Shown in pieces: positions 43,722 to 51,256 of a stretch of 64,000 bases of DNA (positions within the stretch are counted from its first letter, which is position 1; each line of letters opens with the position of its first letter). Location of the stretch: contig PFGG01000021.1 in assembly GCA_002783405.1 (NCBI GenBank), positions 42,379-106,378 on the forward strand. The letters run 5' to 3'. Both the position numbers and the translations under genes were made by a program. This DNA is from a bacterium (Candidatus Blackallbacteria) CG13_big_fil_rev_8_21_14_2_50_49_14. GTDB lineage: Bacteria; Cyanobacteriota; Sericytochromatia; UBA7694. The notes beneath the pieces are model-generated. The model saw nothing but the letters and a program-made list of their open reading frames with translations, ran no database searches and was not told the DNA's origin.

Positions 43722-45707
43722 ATGGATTTTAACCAATTCTTAGAAACTGCTTTGCGTCTGCATCAACAGGGAAATCCTGCTGATGCAGAGCGTCTCTATC
43801 TCATGCTGCTTCAGCAGCATCCCGAACATGCTGATGTTTTACACCTTTTGGGTATGGCCCGGGCCATGCAAGGCGCTCTGGAGCAGGGCATTGCCGATCT
43901 TCAAGCCGCCATTCGTTTGAATCCCCAGGCCCCTTCTTATCACAACAACCTGGGCCAATTGCTGGAGCAGGCAGGCCAGAGAACAGCTGCGATTCTTCAT
44001 TTGGAGCGGGCTTTGGCTTTGGATTCGGGTTATTTTGAGGCTGCCAATAATTTGGGCAATCTGCTCTTTCAAAATGGTGATTTGCAAGCTGCCAAGCGGG
44101 CGTATTTGAATGCTTTAAGCCTTTCGGCCCCCCCCGAACGGCGGGCGCAGTTGCAAATAAATCTGGCCCGGCTTTGCACCCAGGAGGGCAGTTTTGAACC
44201 GGTGGTGACGCTGTGTGCAGAGGTTTTGGCTCAGCTTCCCAATTTTCTACCGGCTTTGCACTTGCAACTCGATGCCCAGCTCAAACGCCCTGATTTCTTT
44301 GCCGCGATTGAGACCGCTGAACAGATCTGGCAGTTGGAGCCCCTGCCTGAAAACGGATTGCGTCTGCTCTCGCTTTTGCCCCCCCCGATTTTTCAGGACG
44401 CTGATGATCTGGCTTATTGGCGTTCGCGTTATCAGACGCTTTTAGATCAGCTTTCGGGGCCCTTGGCTTGGAGCGGCCGCCCCTTGCGGATCGACAATAC
44501 GCCTTTTTATCTCAGTTATATGGGGCGCAATGATCGCGATCTGCTGACGCAATTGGCGACGATTTACCGCCAGATTCTGCCGGAACACCCGCCCCAGGGG
44601 CCGGTTAAAACCCAACTCAGCCCGCATCAAAAACGGATTGGCTTCTGTTCGCTGCATTTTTACAATCATTCAGTGACCCATTGTTTTGAGGGCTTGATTC
44701 AGGCCTGTGCAAGCCAGGCAGATTTTGAGGTTTATCTTTTCAGCATGGAAAGAGCTCAGCAGGATGCGCATACCGAAAGGCTGCGCTCAGGGGTGAAAGA
44801 ATTCAGGGTTTTGCCCGATGACGAAGCGGCGGCCAGAGAAAGTATTGCCGCGGCTGAGCTGGATATTTTGATCTATCCAGATATTGGTATCGATACGTTT
44901 ACCTGGATGCTGGCCTTTACCCGTCTGGCCCCTGTGCAGATGGTCCTGAGCGGGCATCCGGTGACGACGGGGATTCCCACCCTGGATTATTATCTTTCAT
45001 CAGAACTTTTAGAAGGCCCAGAGGCTCAGGGCCATTACAGCGAAAAGCTGGTACAGCTCAAGCATATCCCCGTCAACTACAGCCTGCCTGCCTTGCCCGT
45101 CCCGTTTAAAAGCCGAAGCGAGGTCTTTGCCGAACTGAATCTGCCTGAAGATCAGCACCTGTATCTTTGCCCCATGATGCCGTTTAAATTTCACACAGAT
45201 TTGGATGCCCTGTTTGCAGCCATTCTGGAAGGGGACCCCCAGGGCATGATTGGGATTTTTGATTATCCCCTCGCTTTTTTCTCTGAAAAACTTTTGCCCC
45301 GTCTTCAAGCGCATTTGGGCTCAGCGTTTCATCGTTTGAAAGTCTTGCCCTGGCTACCGCAGCCGCTTTTTCTCAATTTACTTGCCCATGTCGATGTTGC
45401 TTTGGATACGCCGCATTTTGGCGCAGGCAATACGGCTTATCTTTCATTGGGCCTGGGGACGCCGATGGTGACACTTCCCTCTCAGTATCTGCGCGGGCGT
45501 TCGACCCTGGCGCTTTATCAGCAAATGGGAATGACCGATTTGATTGCCCAGACCCCAGCTGACTATGTTCAGTTGGCCCTGCGCTTGGGGCAGGATCGTG
45601 ATTTTCAGCTGCAGATGCGCCAGAAAATTACTGAGCGCAGTGACCTGATCTTTGGGCGCCAGGACGGGATTCTTGATCTGATTGAATTTCTCAGAAACCT
45701 GTGCTGA
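43722..45707 (+). CDS. TPR protein with O-GlcNAc-transferase-like (GT41) domain
   Basis: A 661-residue protein. TPR repeats occupy about residues 1-200 (NPADAERLYLMLLQQHPEHADVLHLLGMA, SYHNNLGQLLEQAGQRTAAILHLERAL, AANNLGNLLFQNGDLQAAKRAYLNAL). From about 300 the GT-B-type part begins: KRIGFCSLHFYNHSVTHCFEGL, AELDILIYPDIGIDTFTWMLAFTRLAPVQMVLSGHPVTTG, VDVALDTPHFGAGNTAYLSLGLGTPMVTLPS. GT41 enzymes modify Ser/Thr of proteins. The start at 43722 is preferred to the GTG at 43686 by the TPR boundary. Confidence 0.85.
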   Translation: MDFNQFLETALRLHQQGNPADAERLYLMLLQQHPEHADVLHLLGMARAMQGALEQGIADLQAAIRLNPQAPSYHNNLGQLLEQAGQRTAAILHLERALALDSGYFEAANNLGNLLFQNGDLQAAKRAYLNALSLSAPPERRAQLQINLARLCTQEGSFEPVVTLCAEVLAQLPNFLPALHLQLDAQLKRPDFFAAIETAEQIWQLEPLPENGLRLLSLLPPPIFQDADDLAYWRSRYQTLLDQLSGPLAWSGRPLRIDNTPFYLSYMGRNDRDLLTQLATIYRQILPEHPPQGPVKTQLSPHQKRIGFCSLHFYNHSVTHCFEGLIQACASQADFEVYLFSMERAQQDAHTERLRSGVKEFRVLPDDEAAARESIAAAELDILIYPDIGIDTFTWMLAFTRLAPVQMVLSGHPVTTGIPTLDYYLSSELLEGPEAQGHYSEKLVQLKHIPVNYSLPALPVPFKSRSEVFAELNLPEDQHLYLCPMMPFKFHTDLDALFAAILEGDPQGMIGIFDYPLAFFSEKLLPRLQAHLGSAFHRLKVLPWLPQPLFLNLLAHVDVALDTPHFGAGNTAYLSLGLGTPMVTLPSQYLRGRSTLALYQQMGMTDLIAQTPADYVQLALRLGQDRDFQLQMRQKITERSDLIFGRQDGILDLIEFLRNLC

Positions 45708-45739
45708 AGCTGTGTTTGAAAGTGCTGATGCCCTGGGCT

Positions 45740-46573
45740 TTAAAGCTCCAGCGGTAAGCTGCTCAGGCGTGGGTTTTCAGGGTAAGCCTGGGCATAAACC
45801 TTGCGCCAGAAGCTGTATTCTTCGGCTTGTTCAGTTTCGCAGGCCAAAAAGAGCAGGGCTTCGAGTACGGTGCTGCCCCAGGCATAGCAGGGGGCCGGTA
45901 AGTGGCGAAAGAGTTCCCAGGCGGCTAAAAAAGCGGCACGGGCAGCACGATCATTTTGAAGAATCAATTCGCTTTGGCCCCAATGGCGCAGGGCATGAAA
46001 GCGTTCAATCGGGTTGGGGTGCTCTAAATCCTGAGCCAATAAATGGCGGTAGGCCTTGACCTTTTGGGCTGAAAGTGGGGAAATTCGGGGGGCATGTGCC
46101 AGTTCGATATGATTCAGGGTTTGGTAGGGCAGTTGGCCACTGGGGTCCCAGGGAATTTCATGCACCCGGCCCAGATAAACCACTCCGCGGTGGTTGGGGA
46201 AAAGCACGGCTTTGCGACTGGGGGGCTGATCGGGGGCCTGTTGCCAGCGCAAGGCATAGATCGCGGGGGGCGCTTGCTTGAGAAAGGCTTGAAGAGCTTG
46301 GCTGCTTTCGGGTTCAAGCCATTCATCGGCGTCGATATTCAGAATCCAATCGCCTTGTGCGGCTTGCAGCACCTGGTTGCGGGTCTGGGCGAAGTGGCCT
46401 GACCAGGGGCGCTGCAGGATCTGGGCGTTGAAAGCGCTGGCGATTTGCAGGCTCTGATCGCTTGAACCGGTATCCAGCACAATGATTTCGCTGGCCAGGG
46501 TTTGCAGGCTTTCCAGGCAGCGGGGCAGGCTTTCGGCCTCATTTTTAATCATCAAACAGGCAGAGAGTGACAT
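45740..46573 (-). CDS. Family 2 glycosyltransferase
   Basis: A 277-residue GT2 enzyme of the WaaE/KdtX-like branch. SACLMIKNEAESLPRCLESL at the start, EIIVLDTGSSDQSLQIA, TRNQVLQAAQGDWILNIDADEWL (DxD motif) near 80 and VVYLGRVHEIPW are the landmarks. A helical C-terminus of about 120 residues resembles TPR. It converges on the GT41-like gene with 32 bases between. The start is MSLSACL at 46573. Confidence 0.88.
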   Translation of the reverse strand: MSLSACLMIKNEAESLPRCLESLQTLASEIIVLDTGSSDQSLQIASAFNAQILQRPWSGHFAQTRNQVLQAAQGDWILNIDADEWLEPESSQALQAFLKQAPPAIYALRWQQAPDQPPSRKAVLFPNHRGVVYLGRVHEIPWDPSGQLPYQTLNHIELAHAPRISPLSAQKVKAYRHLLAQDLEHPNPIERFHALRHWGQSELILQNDRAARAAFLAAWELFRHLPAPCYAWGSTVLEALLFLACETEQAEEYSFWRKVYAQAYPENPRLSSLPLEL

Positions 46574-46804
46574 TGGGCTCACCTTTAAGCTTCTGCTTCT
46601 ATTAAACCCCAAGTGCGGATTGTTTTAATAGAATCATTTATTGTTAAAAATTCTAAAGAATTAAGACAGTATTTTGAGTAAATACTTTTATTGTAAAGAA
46701 ATAGGGTGAGTTAGTGCTTGATTTTGTTTGCGGCTTTTAGACTTTGATCTGCATGATTATGTATGACAAATGTATAAAGAAAATTCTACAAATACAATAA
46801 TTTG
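46574..46804. other. AT-rich intergenic region upstream of the repeat locus
   Basis: Stop-rich and visibly AT-rich, between the glycosyltransferase start and the promoter at 46805. I see no gene, tRNA or structured RNA. Short A/T runs and direct TAAAATT-like words occur but nothing distinct. Confidence 0.5.
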
Positions 46805-46836
46805 TTGACAAAATCTTTAAAATCTTTTGCTAAACT
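46805..46836 (+). promoter_or_regulatory. Putative promoter of the phase-variable lipoprotein
   Basis: A perfect TTGACA (46805-46810) is followed by an extended -10 TGCTAAACT (TAAACT at 46831-46836). The 20-base spacing is longer than ideal. The start point would be near 46843, about 33 bases before the ATG at 46876. Confidence 0.45.
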
Positions 46837-46863
46837 ATTGAGCAACCTACTTGATGCCTTGAT

Positions 46864-46878
46864 GGAGTCTGACCTATG
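46864..46878 (+). promoter_or_regulatory. Shine-Dalgarno and ATG before the heptanucleotide repeat
   Basis: GGAG (46864-46867) lies 8 bases before ATG (46876-46878). This is the only good ribosome-binding site upstream of the lipoprotein. Its frame runs through the repeat and, with 11 units, stops at TAA 46987-46989 after 37 codons. Confidence 0.6.
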
Positions 46879-46891
46879 CCATACAATCGTT

Positions 46892-46970
46892 CTCGCCTCT
46901 CGCCTCTCGCCTCTCGCCTCTCGCCTCTCGCCTCTCGCCTCTCGCCTCTCGCCTCTCGCCTCTCGCCTCT
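46892..46970 (+). repeat. Heptanucleotide tandem repeat (CTCGCCT)11
   Basis: Eleven exact copies of CTCGCCT plus two bases. The unit has no stop in any frame and, read through, gives the same seven residues (LASRLSP, cyclic) in all three frames. Seven is not a multiple of three, so a change of one unit shifts the downstream frame. This is the classical design of a slipped-strand contingency locus. Confidence 0.97.
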
Positions 46971-46979
46971 GGGCGTGCT

Positions 46980-49811
46980 TTGCACTTAACCAAAGCGATT
47001 AAACCTTTTACGGCCAGTGTTCTGGCCAGTCTGATGCTTTTTTCTTGTATAGCTCAGACCCCCAGCTTGAACAGCTCAAGACCCCGACAAGGGATTCAAA
47101 TCAAAAGTCAGGCGGCATCTGCCCATTCTTTGATTCCCACAAATACGGCCTTGGTCAAAGGCATTTCACCTGAAGTGTTTTCCCCAGCCGGTTTTCAGGC
47201 GCTTTCGGCCCCCCAGCCGATCAATTGCCCTTCAGATTATCAATACTATGGCTATGCTTGTGCACAAACGGGTCTGATTACGGCTTTAAATGTATCTCTG
47301 GGCTTCTTTTCTGTGCCTCCCCCCACACCAGCAGGTGACTCTCTTTCTTTGACTTCTTCGGGCCTCTATTCACGAATTGTTGAAGGCCAGTCAGGCTATT
47401 ACTATGGTGTAAATGTGCTCGAAACAGGGGTCAATGCCCAGAATCAACCCATTGCAACCCGGCTGGCTCTCGGTCTGGGAGTAAATGCCTGGGATCTGGG
47501 CTTGCTTCATGGCGGTTTTAGTCGAAATGTTTCTGGTTCCATCGAACTGGTCAGCAGTGATGGCTTGAATTTTACGCTGGATACCAGTCGTTCCTGGCCT
47601 GCAGGGTTTGGCTTCCATTACCAATCAGACACCGATAAGCTGACCGATGGTGGTGAGGTTTGTGTTGAAGGCTCTTGGGGCATCAGCAATAACAGTATGT
47701 GGGTTAACTCTGCCAGTGGGGTTTGGAATCCTACTGAATCCAAAGCACAGTTTCAACTGAGTATTTCAGGCACGGCTCAAGGGGGAACCGCTGTTTTTGT
47801 CAGTGCTGATGGCAAGAACAGTTGCTCAAATTATGTCGCGGGAGGCCCCTCTACAGCGAGTATTTCACTCGAAGTATATTTACCTCCTCAGCCAGATCCC
47901 CAACCTACGCCCACTCCCACCTCTTCGCCCACGCCAATCCCTACCCCTGTTCCTACGCCTACGCCCTGTCCAGCGGGGCAGGTTTGTCCAACGCCGACGC
48001 CTTTACCGACCCCCTCCCCCAGCGCATCGGGTGGCAATGGAGATAATTGCGAAAATCAGCCTCCGATTCTCCCCAGTCAGTTGCAATCACTTATGCAGAT
48101 CGGCAATCCTGTTTCTTTGAATTCTCAAGCTGTTCAAAATCTTGTCACGACTCAAAGCCAGCTCAAGACTTTGCAGAGCGAAATGCTGGCACAAGGACTT
48201 GCTGTGCCAGGAACATTCGTTCTTCAGGCAAAAAAGGAGACTGAAGCAAATAGCCTTCAAACCCGTTATCTGGCTTTACAGGCTCAAGCCCTGCTAGAAC
48301 GTCAAGAGCTTGAAAATATGCTGGCCCAGCTCAATACCCAGCTTTCGTCTTTTCAAAGTGCTTATGCCAGCCTGAATCAAGCCTTGGTTTTACCTGCTGC
48401 CACCCCCAGCAGTTTAAAAGACTGGCAAACTGAAACCGAACAACGCCTGACGCAGATCCAGACCCTCAGCCAGGAACTGACCACACCTGCGATTTTGGCT
48501 GCGACAGAGCAATATGTGCAAATTCTGGATCTTGAACGTCAGTTAATCAGCGACCTGCTTTCAGCGTCACCCATTCTGAGCCGGGGGGATGCTTCCAATC
48601 AGGCTGCGCCAGTGCATGCACAACTCAAGCAGTTAAATGCACACATGCCCCAAGCCTGGTCTCAGGTTCAGCAGCAGTTTACGCAGACTGAGCAAAAAGT
48701 GAACCAGTTACTGCAGGCCCTGGATCTGCCTGCTGGCACAGACCTTCGGGCTTACGCGGATCAACAGGAAGCTCAGATTTTGGAAAGCATTGCTGAGGCA
48801 GAAGAGATTCTGGCGGGTTTAGAGGCTCAGTTGCAGTCTGATGCAGAGGGATTCAGCGTTCAGGCCAATAATAATCAGGCTCAGCAGAGAAATGCGCTAC
48901 AAAAGGCCATGGCTGCTGTGGAAACGACGCTTACTGAGATGAAAGATGCAATCAGTCAAGGTGCTTTTTCAGGCGCAACAGCATTGGCGTCACGATTGAA
49001 AACTCAAATTGCCCAGCTTCAGACTTTGGCTCAGCAATATGGCCCCCAGGCATTGGCTCAGGTTCAGCAGTTTTATCAGAAGATGGATCAGATTTTTTGG
49101 TGGATGCCGGGTTGGCAGTTGTCTGCGCAGGTAAGAAATGCAATTTTTAAGGCTTGTGCAGTACCTTCAGGCAATGGGGGGACTACCATGAGTGATCAAG
49201 AGTTGATAAATTGTGGGAATAAAATGGTTGATGCTTTAAATCAAATGAGAGGAAGAACGGCAATAAAGGAACTTAAATTAGGTTTGAAAAAATTGAGAGA
49301 TAAAGTTAAAGATTCTGGCATTAATAATTTAACAAATAATCCCGGTGATGATAGTGCTCGTCAATCGTTAGTGGGCTATATTTATCAGAGTAAAATTACC
49401 CTAATGAACAGAAATCAAGTTCCTGGGGCTGAAACACTTATTAATATTGAAAAAGTGTTCTACGATCAATACAAAAACTTTATTGCTGATATTGATTTGA
49501 TTTATGGGCCGGAAACGAATGGTGTCGCTGTTGCTTTTGGTCAAGTCAAAACAGGTAACTTTCAAATTCCAAAAACCAATGGCTTTGAAAAATTTGAGAA
49601 ACAAGCTGAAGAAACATTTACTGCAGCAAAAACAGTAAATCCAAAAGCTGCAAGAGCTAAATTTTACGTGGATCAAGCGGGGCCGTTTATAACTGAAATG
49701 CTAAGAAATAAAGCCATTATACACGGTGTTCCATTTGATCCAGCCTCAGATCTTCTGACTCCTGAAACATTGGGTATGAGTATGAACGATTGCGAATTAC
49801 CCTCTCCATGA
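46980..49811 (+). CDS. Phase-variable lipoprotein with C-terminal PD-(D/E)xK-like domain
   Basis: Counting from the TTG at 46980 the frame has 943 residues. A hydrophobic stretch and LMLFSC give a lipobox with Cys23. Residues 60-300 look beta-rich; 305-350 are a PTPTP linker; 360-730 are helical and Gln-rich. From about 735 the DNA turns AT-rich and a new domain appears, with Glu818, D837-I-D839 and GQVKTG (Gln855, Lys857), which fit the acidic residues and QxK of restriction-endonuclease-fold nucleases. The TTG has no ribosome-binding site. The likely start is ATG 46876, out of frame here but joined if the repeat has 12 or 9 units. The stop overlaps the next gene by 4 bases. Toxin role is inferred. 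Confidence 0.7.
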   Translation: MHLTKAIKPFTASVLASLMLFSCIAQTPSLNSSRPRQGIQIKSQAASAHSLIPTNTALVKGISPEVFSPAGFQALSAPQPINCPSDYQYYGYACAQTGLITALNVSLGFFSVPPPTPAGDSLSLTSSGLYSRIVEGQSGYYYGVNVLETGVNAQNQPIATRLALGLGVNAWDLGLLHGGFSRNVSGSIELVSSDGLNFTLDTSRSWPAGFGFHYQSDTDKLTDGGEVCVEGSWGISNNSMWVNSASGVWNPTESKAQFQLSISGTAQGGTAVFVSADGKNSCSNYVAGGPSTASISLEVYLPPQPDPQPTPTPTSSPTPIPTPVPTPTPCPAGQVCPTPTPLPTPSPSASGGNGDNCENQPPILPSQLQSLMQIGNPVSLNSQAVQNLVTTQSQLKTLQSEMLAQGLAVPGTFVLQAKKETEANSLQTRYLALQAQALLERQELENMLAQLNTQLSSFQSAYASLNQALVLPAATPSSLKDWQTETEQRLTQIQTLSQELTTPAILAATEQYVQILDLERQLISDLLSASPILSRGDASNQAAPVHAQLKQLNAHMPQAWSQVQQQFTQTEQKVNQLLQALDLPAGTDLRAYADQQEAQILESIAEAEEILAGLEAQLQSDAEGFSVQANNNQAQQRNALQKAMAAVETTLTEMKDAISQGAFSGATALASRLKTQIAQLQTLAQQYGPQALAQVQQFYQKMDQIFWWMPGWQLSAQVRNAIFKACAVPSGNGGTTMSDQELINCGNKMVDALNQMRGRTAIKELKLGLKKLRDKVKDSGINNLTNNPGDDSARQSLVGYIYQSKITLMNRNQVPGAETLINIEKVFYDQYKNFIADIDLIYGPETNGVAVAFGQVKTGNFQIPKTNGFEKFEKQAEETFTAAKTVNPKAARAKFYVDQAGPFITEMLRNKAIIHGVPFDPASDLLTPETLGMSMNDCELPSP

Positions 49812-51109
49812 ATATTCTGGATTTTATAGACAAACATCAGTTCACTCTGCCTGTGGTCTCAGATATTGCACTCTTTTACCCTTTGACTTGGGCGATAGTT
49901 GAACAGTATCGGGATAAGCTGGATTGGAATCTATTGTTATTGAATCCCCATCTGGATTGGGAGATAGATGAGCTGGAGCGCCAATATAAAAGCCTTAAGA
50001 AAACTCAGAAAATTGAGAGTATTTTTCGTTCTCTAAATGATAAATTAACCCATCTGCCTTGGTCAGAACGTTTGTATTTTCTTTTTGATCCAGAGCAACC
50101 TGATTTTCACCATTTTAGTAGCAATGAATATATAAATTGGACTGCTGAGCTGATTGAAAAGTATCGGGATAAATGGGACTGGCGTGAATTGAGTTTAAAT
50201 GAAGGAATTCCTTTTTCGATTGAAATTCTCCAAAAATTTCAACATCTTTGGATTGGCGGATTGATAAGTCAAAATGATAAATTAAAATTTTCCATACCTT
50301 TGATTGAATTTTTTTATGATTTTGAAAACTTCTGGGTTTTTGATTTTTTAAGTTCTCAAGAAAATTTTGTTTCACACAAAGAGTTGTTAATCCATTATCG
50401 AGAACGGATCGATTGGGAGCAGGTTTGTAAATACTCTTCCATTTTTGCCGATCCTCTGCAAATTGAAGCCTTTCGTGATGTATTGGTGCCTGCTTCTCTG
50501 CTTATGAATCCGCATGTTCGCTCTTTGAGCAAAGCATTTATTTATCAGGTGCTTGAAGAAAAAAGGCAGAACAAAGCTCAAGAGCATTACTTCTGGCAAA
50601 ACTTTTCAGAGAATGCTTGTTTTGCGTGCTTACTGGTATCGGCTCCAGATCTTCTGCATGATTTTGCAACTGAATTGAATTTTAAGGGCATAAGTTCTAA
50701 TCGTTATCTCCCGAAGAATAACCCTCTGATTGAAACGTTCAGTTCGCGTTGGGACTGGCAGATTTTGAGTGGGCATGTGTTCTATGAGCAGCAGAACCAG
50801 ACATATATTGGTTGGTCGATGGCACAGATTGAGCAGTTTTCCGATCGTTGGAATTGGGATGCTCTTTGTTCGGGAGCCTTTGTTGACTGGGAACTGCCAA
50901 TGGTTATCAAGTACTTGGAACGCATGCCGAAGGGTCAGATTCTCAAGCATCCCAGGTTGGCCCTGAGTGAGGAATTAATGGATCTGTGGGATCGGTATTT
51001 TGATGAAATAGAATGGGATTCTCCTTCTTCCATGAGAGGCGCAACCAGTTTGCTCAGTGAAGATCAAATAGAGCAGATTTTACAAAACGCCCCAGATTTT
51101 TCGGCCTGA
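49808..51109 (+). CDS. W-rich repeat protein, candidate immunity protein
   Basis: A 433-residue protein, AT-rich like the end of the lipoprotein gene and coupled to it by an ATGA overlap. It is built of degenerate repeats of about 35-45 residues with a core like ELIEKYRDKWDWRELSLN (also VEQYRDKLDWNLLLLNP, IETFSSRWDWQILS, IEQFSDRWNWDALC). No signal peptide or membrane helix, so it acts in the cytoplasm. Position, coupling and composition fit an immunity protein against the preceding lipoprotein's C-terminal domain. I do not know a named family. A longer frame starts at 49790 but the ATG at 49808 is natural. Confidence 0.65.
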   Translation: MNILDFIDKHQFTLPVVSDIALFYPLTWAIVEQYRDKLDWNLLLLNPHLDWEIDELERQYKSLKKTQKIESIFRSLNDKLTHLPWSERLYFLFDPEQPDFHHFSSNEYINWTAELIEKYRDKWDWRELSLNEGIPFSIEILQKFQHLWIGGLISQNDKLKFSIPLIEFFYDFENFWVFDFLSSQENFVSHKELLIHYRERIDWEQVCKYSSIFADPLQIEAFRDVLVPASLLMNPHVRSLSKAFIYQVLEEKRQNKAQEHYFWQNFSENACFACLLVSAPDLLHDFATELNFKGISSNRYLPKNNPLIETFSSRWDWQILSGHVFYEQQNQTYIGWSMAQIEQFSDRWNWDALCSGAFVDWELPMVIKYLERMPKGQILKHPRLALSEELMDLWDRYFDEIEWDSPSSMRGATSLLSEDQIEQILQNAPDFSA

Positions 51110-51256
51110 AGAACCTGAGCTGCCCTTTCAAATCTTTCAAAGGCGGGCCGCAATCCGGGACTTGGCCTTCAATCTGCTGATTTCACAGCTTTTGCCCCAA
51201 AGATTTTTTCTCAAACGATGCCTTCGACTTGAAACATGGCTTACAATACCCCCATG
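51110..51256 (+). pseudogene. Possible gene remnant
   Basis: Between the immunity candidate and the ABC transporter, one frame (from about 51110) is open to the TGA at 51254-51256 and reads like the end of a protein (PFQIFQRRAAIRDLAF, then LLISQLLPQRFFLKR). G+C is higher than in the preceding gene. It may be the scar of a gene cut when the effector/immunity segment arrived. Weak evidence. Confidence 0.25.

Noticed and set aside
46892..46970. CRISPR array
   Set aside because: Units are 7 bases, contiguous, without spacers.
46980..46982. TTG as true start of the lipoprotein
   Set aside because: No Shine-Dalgarno lies upstream (the preceding bases are the repeat), while a good site and ATG occur at 46864-46878 in another phase.
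46802..47002. A 66-codon frame that runs through the repeat
   Set aside because: It has no ribosome-binding site for its TTG or its ATG at 46862, and is open only because the repeat has no stop in any frame.
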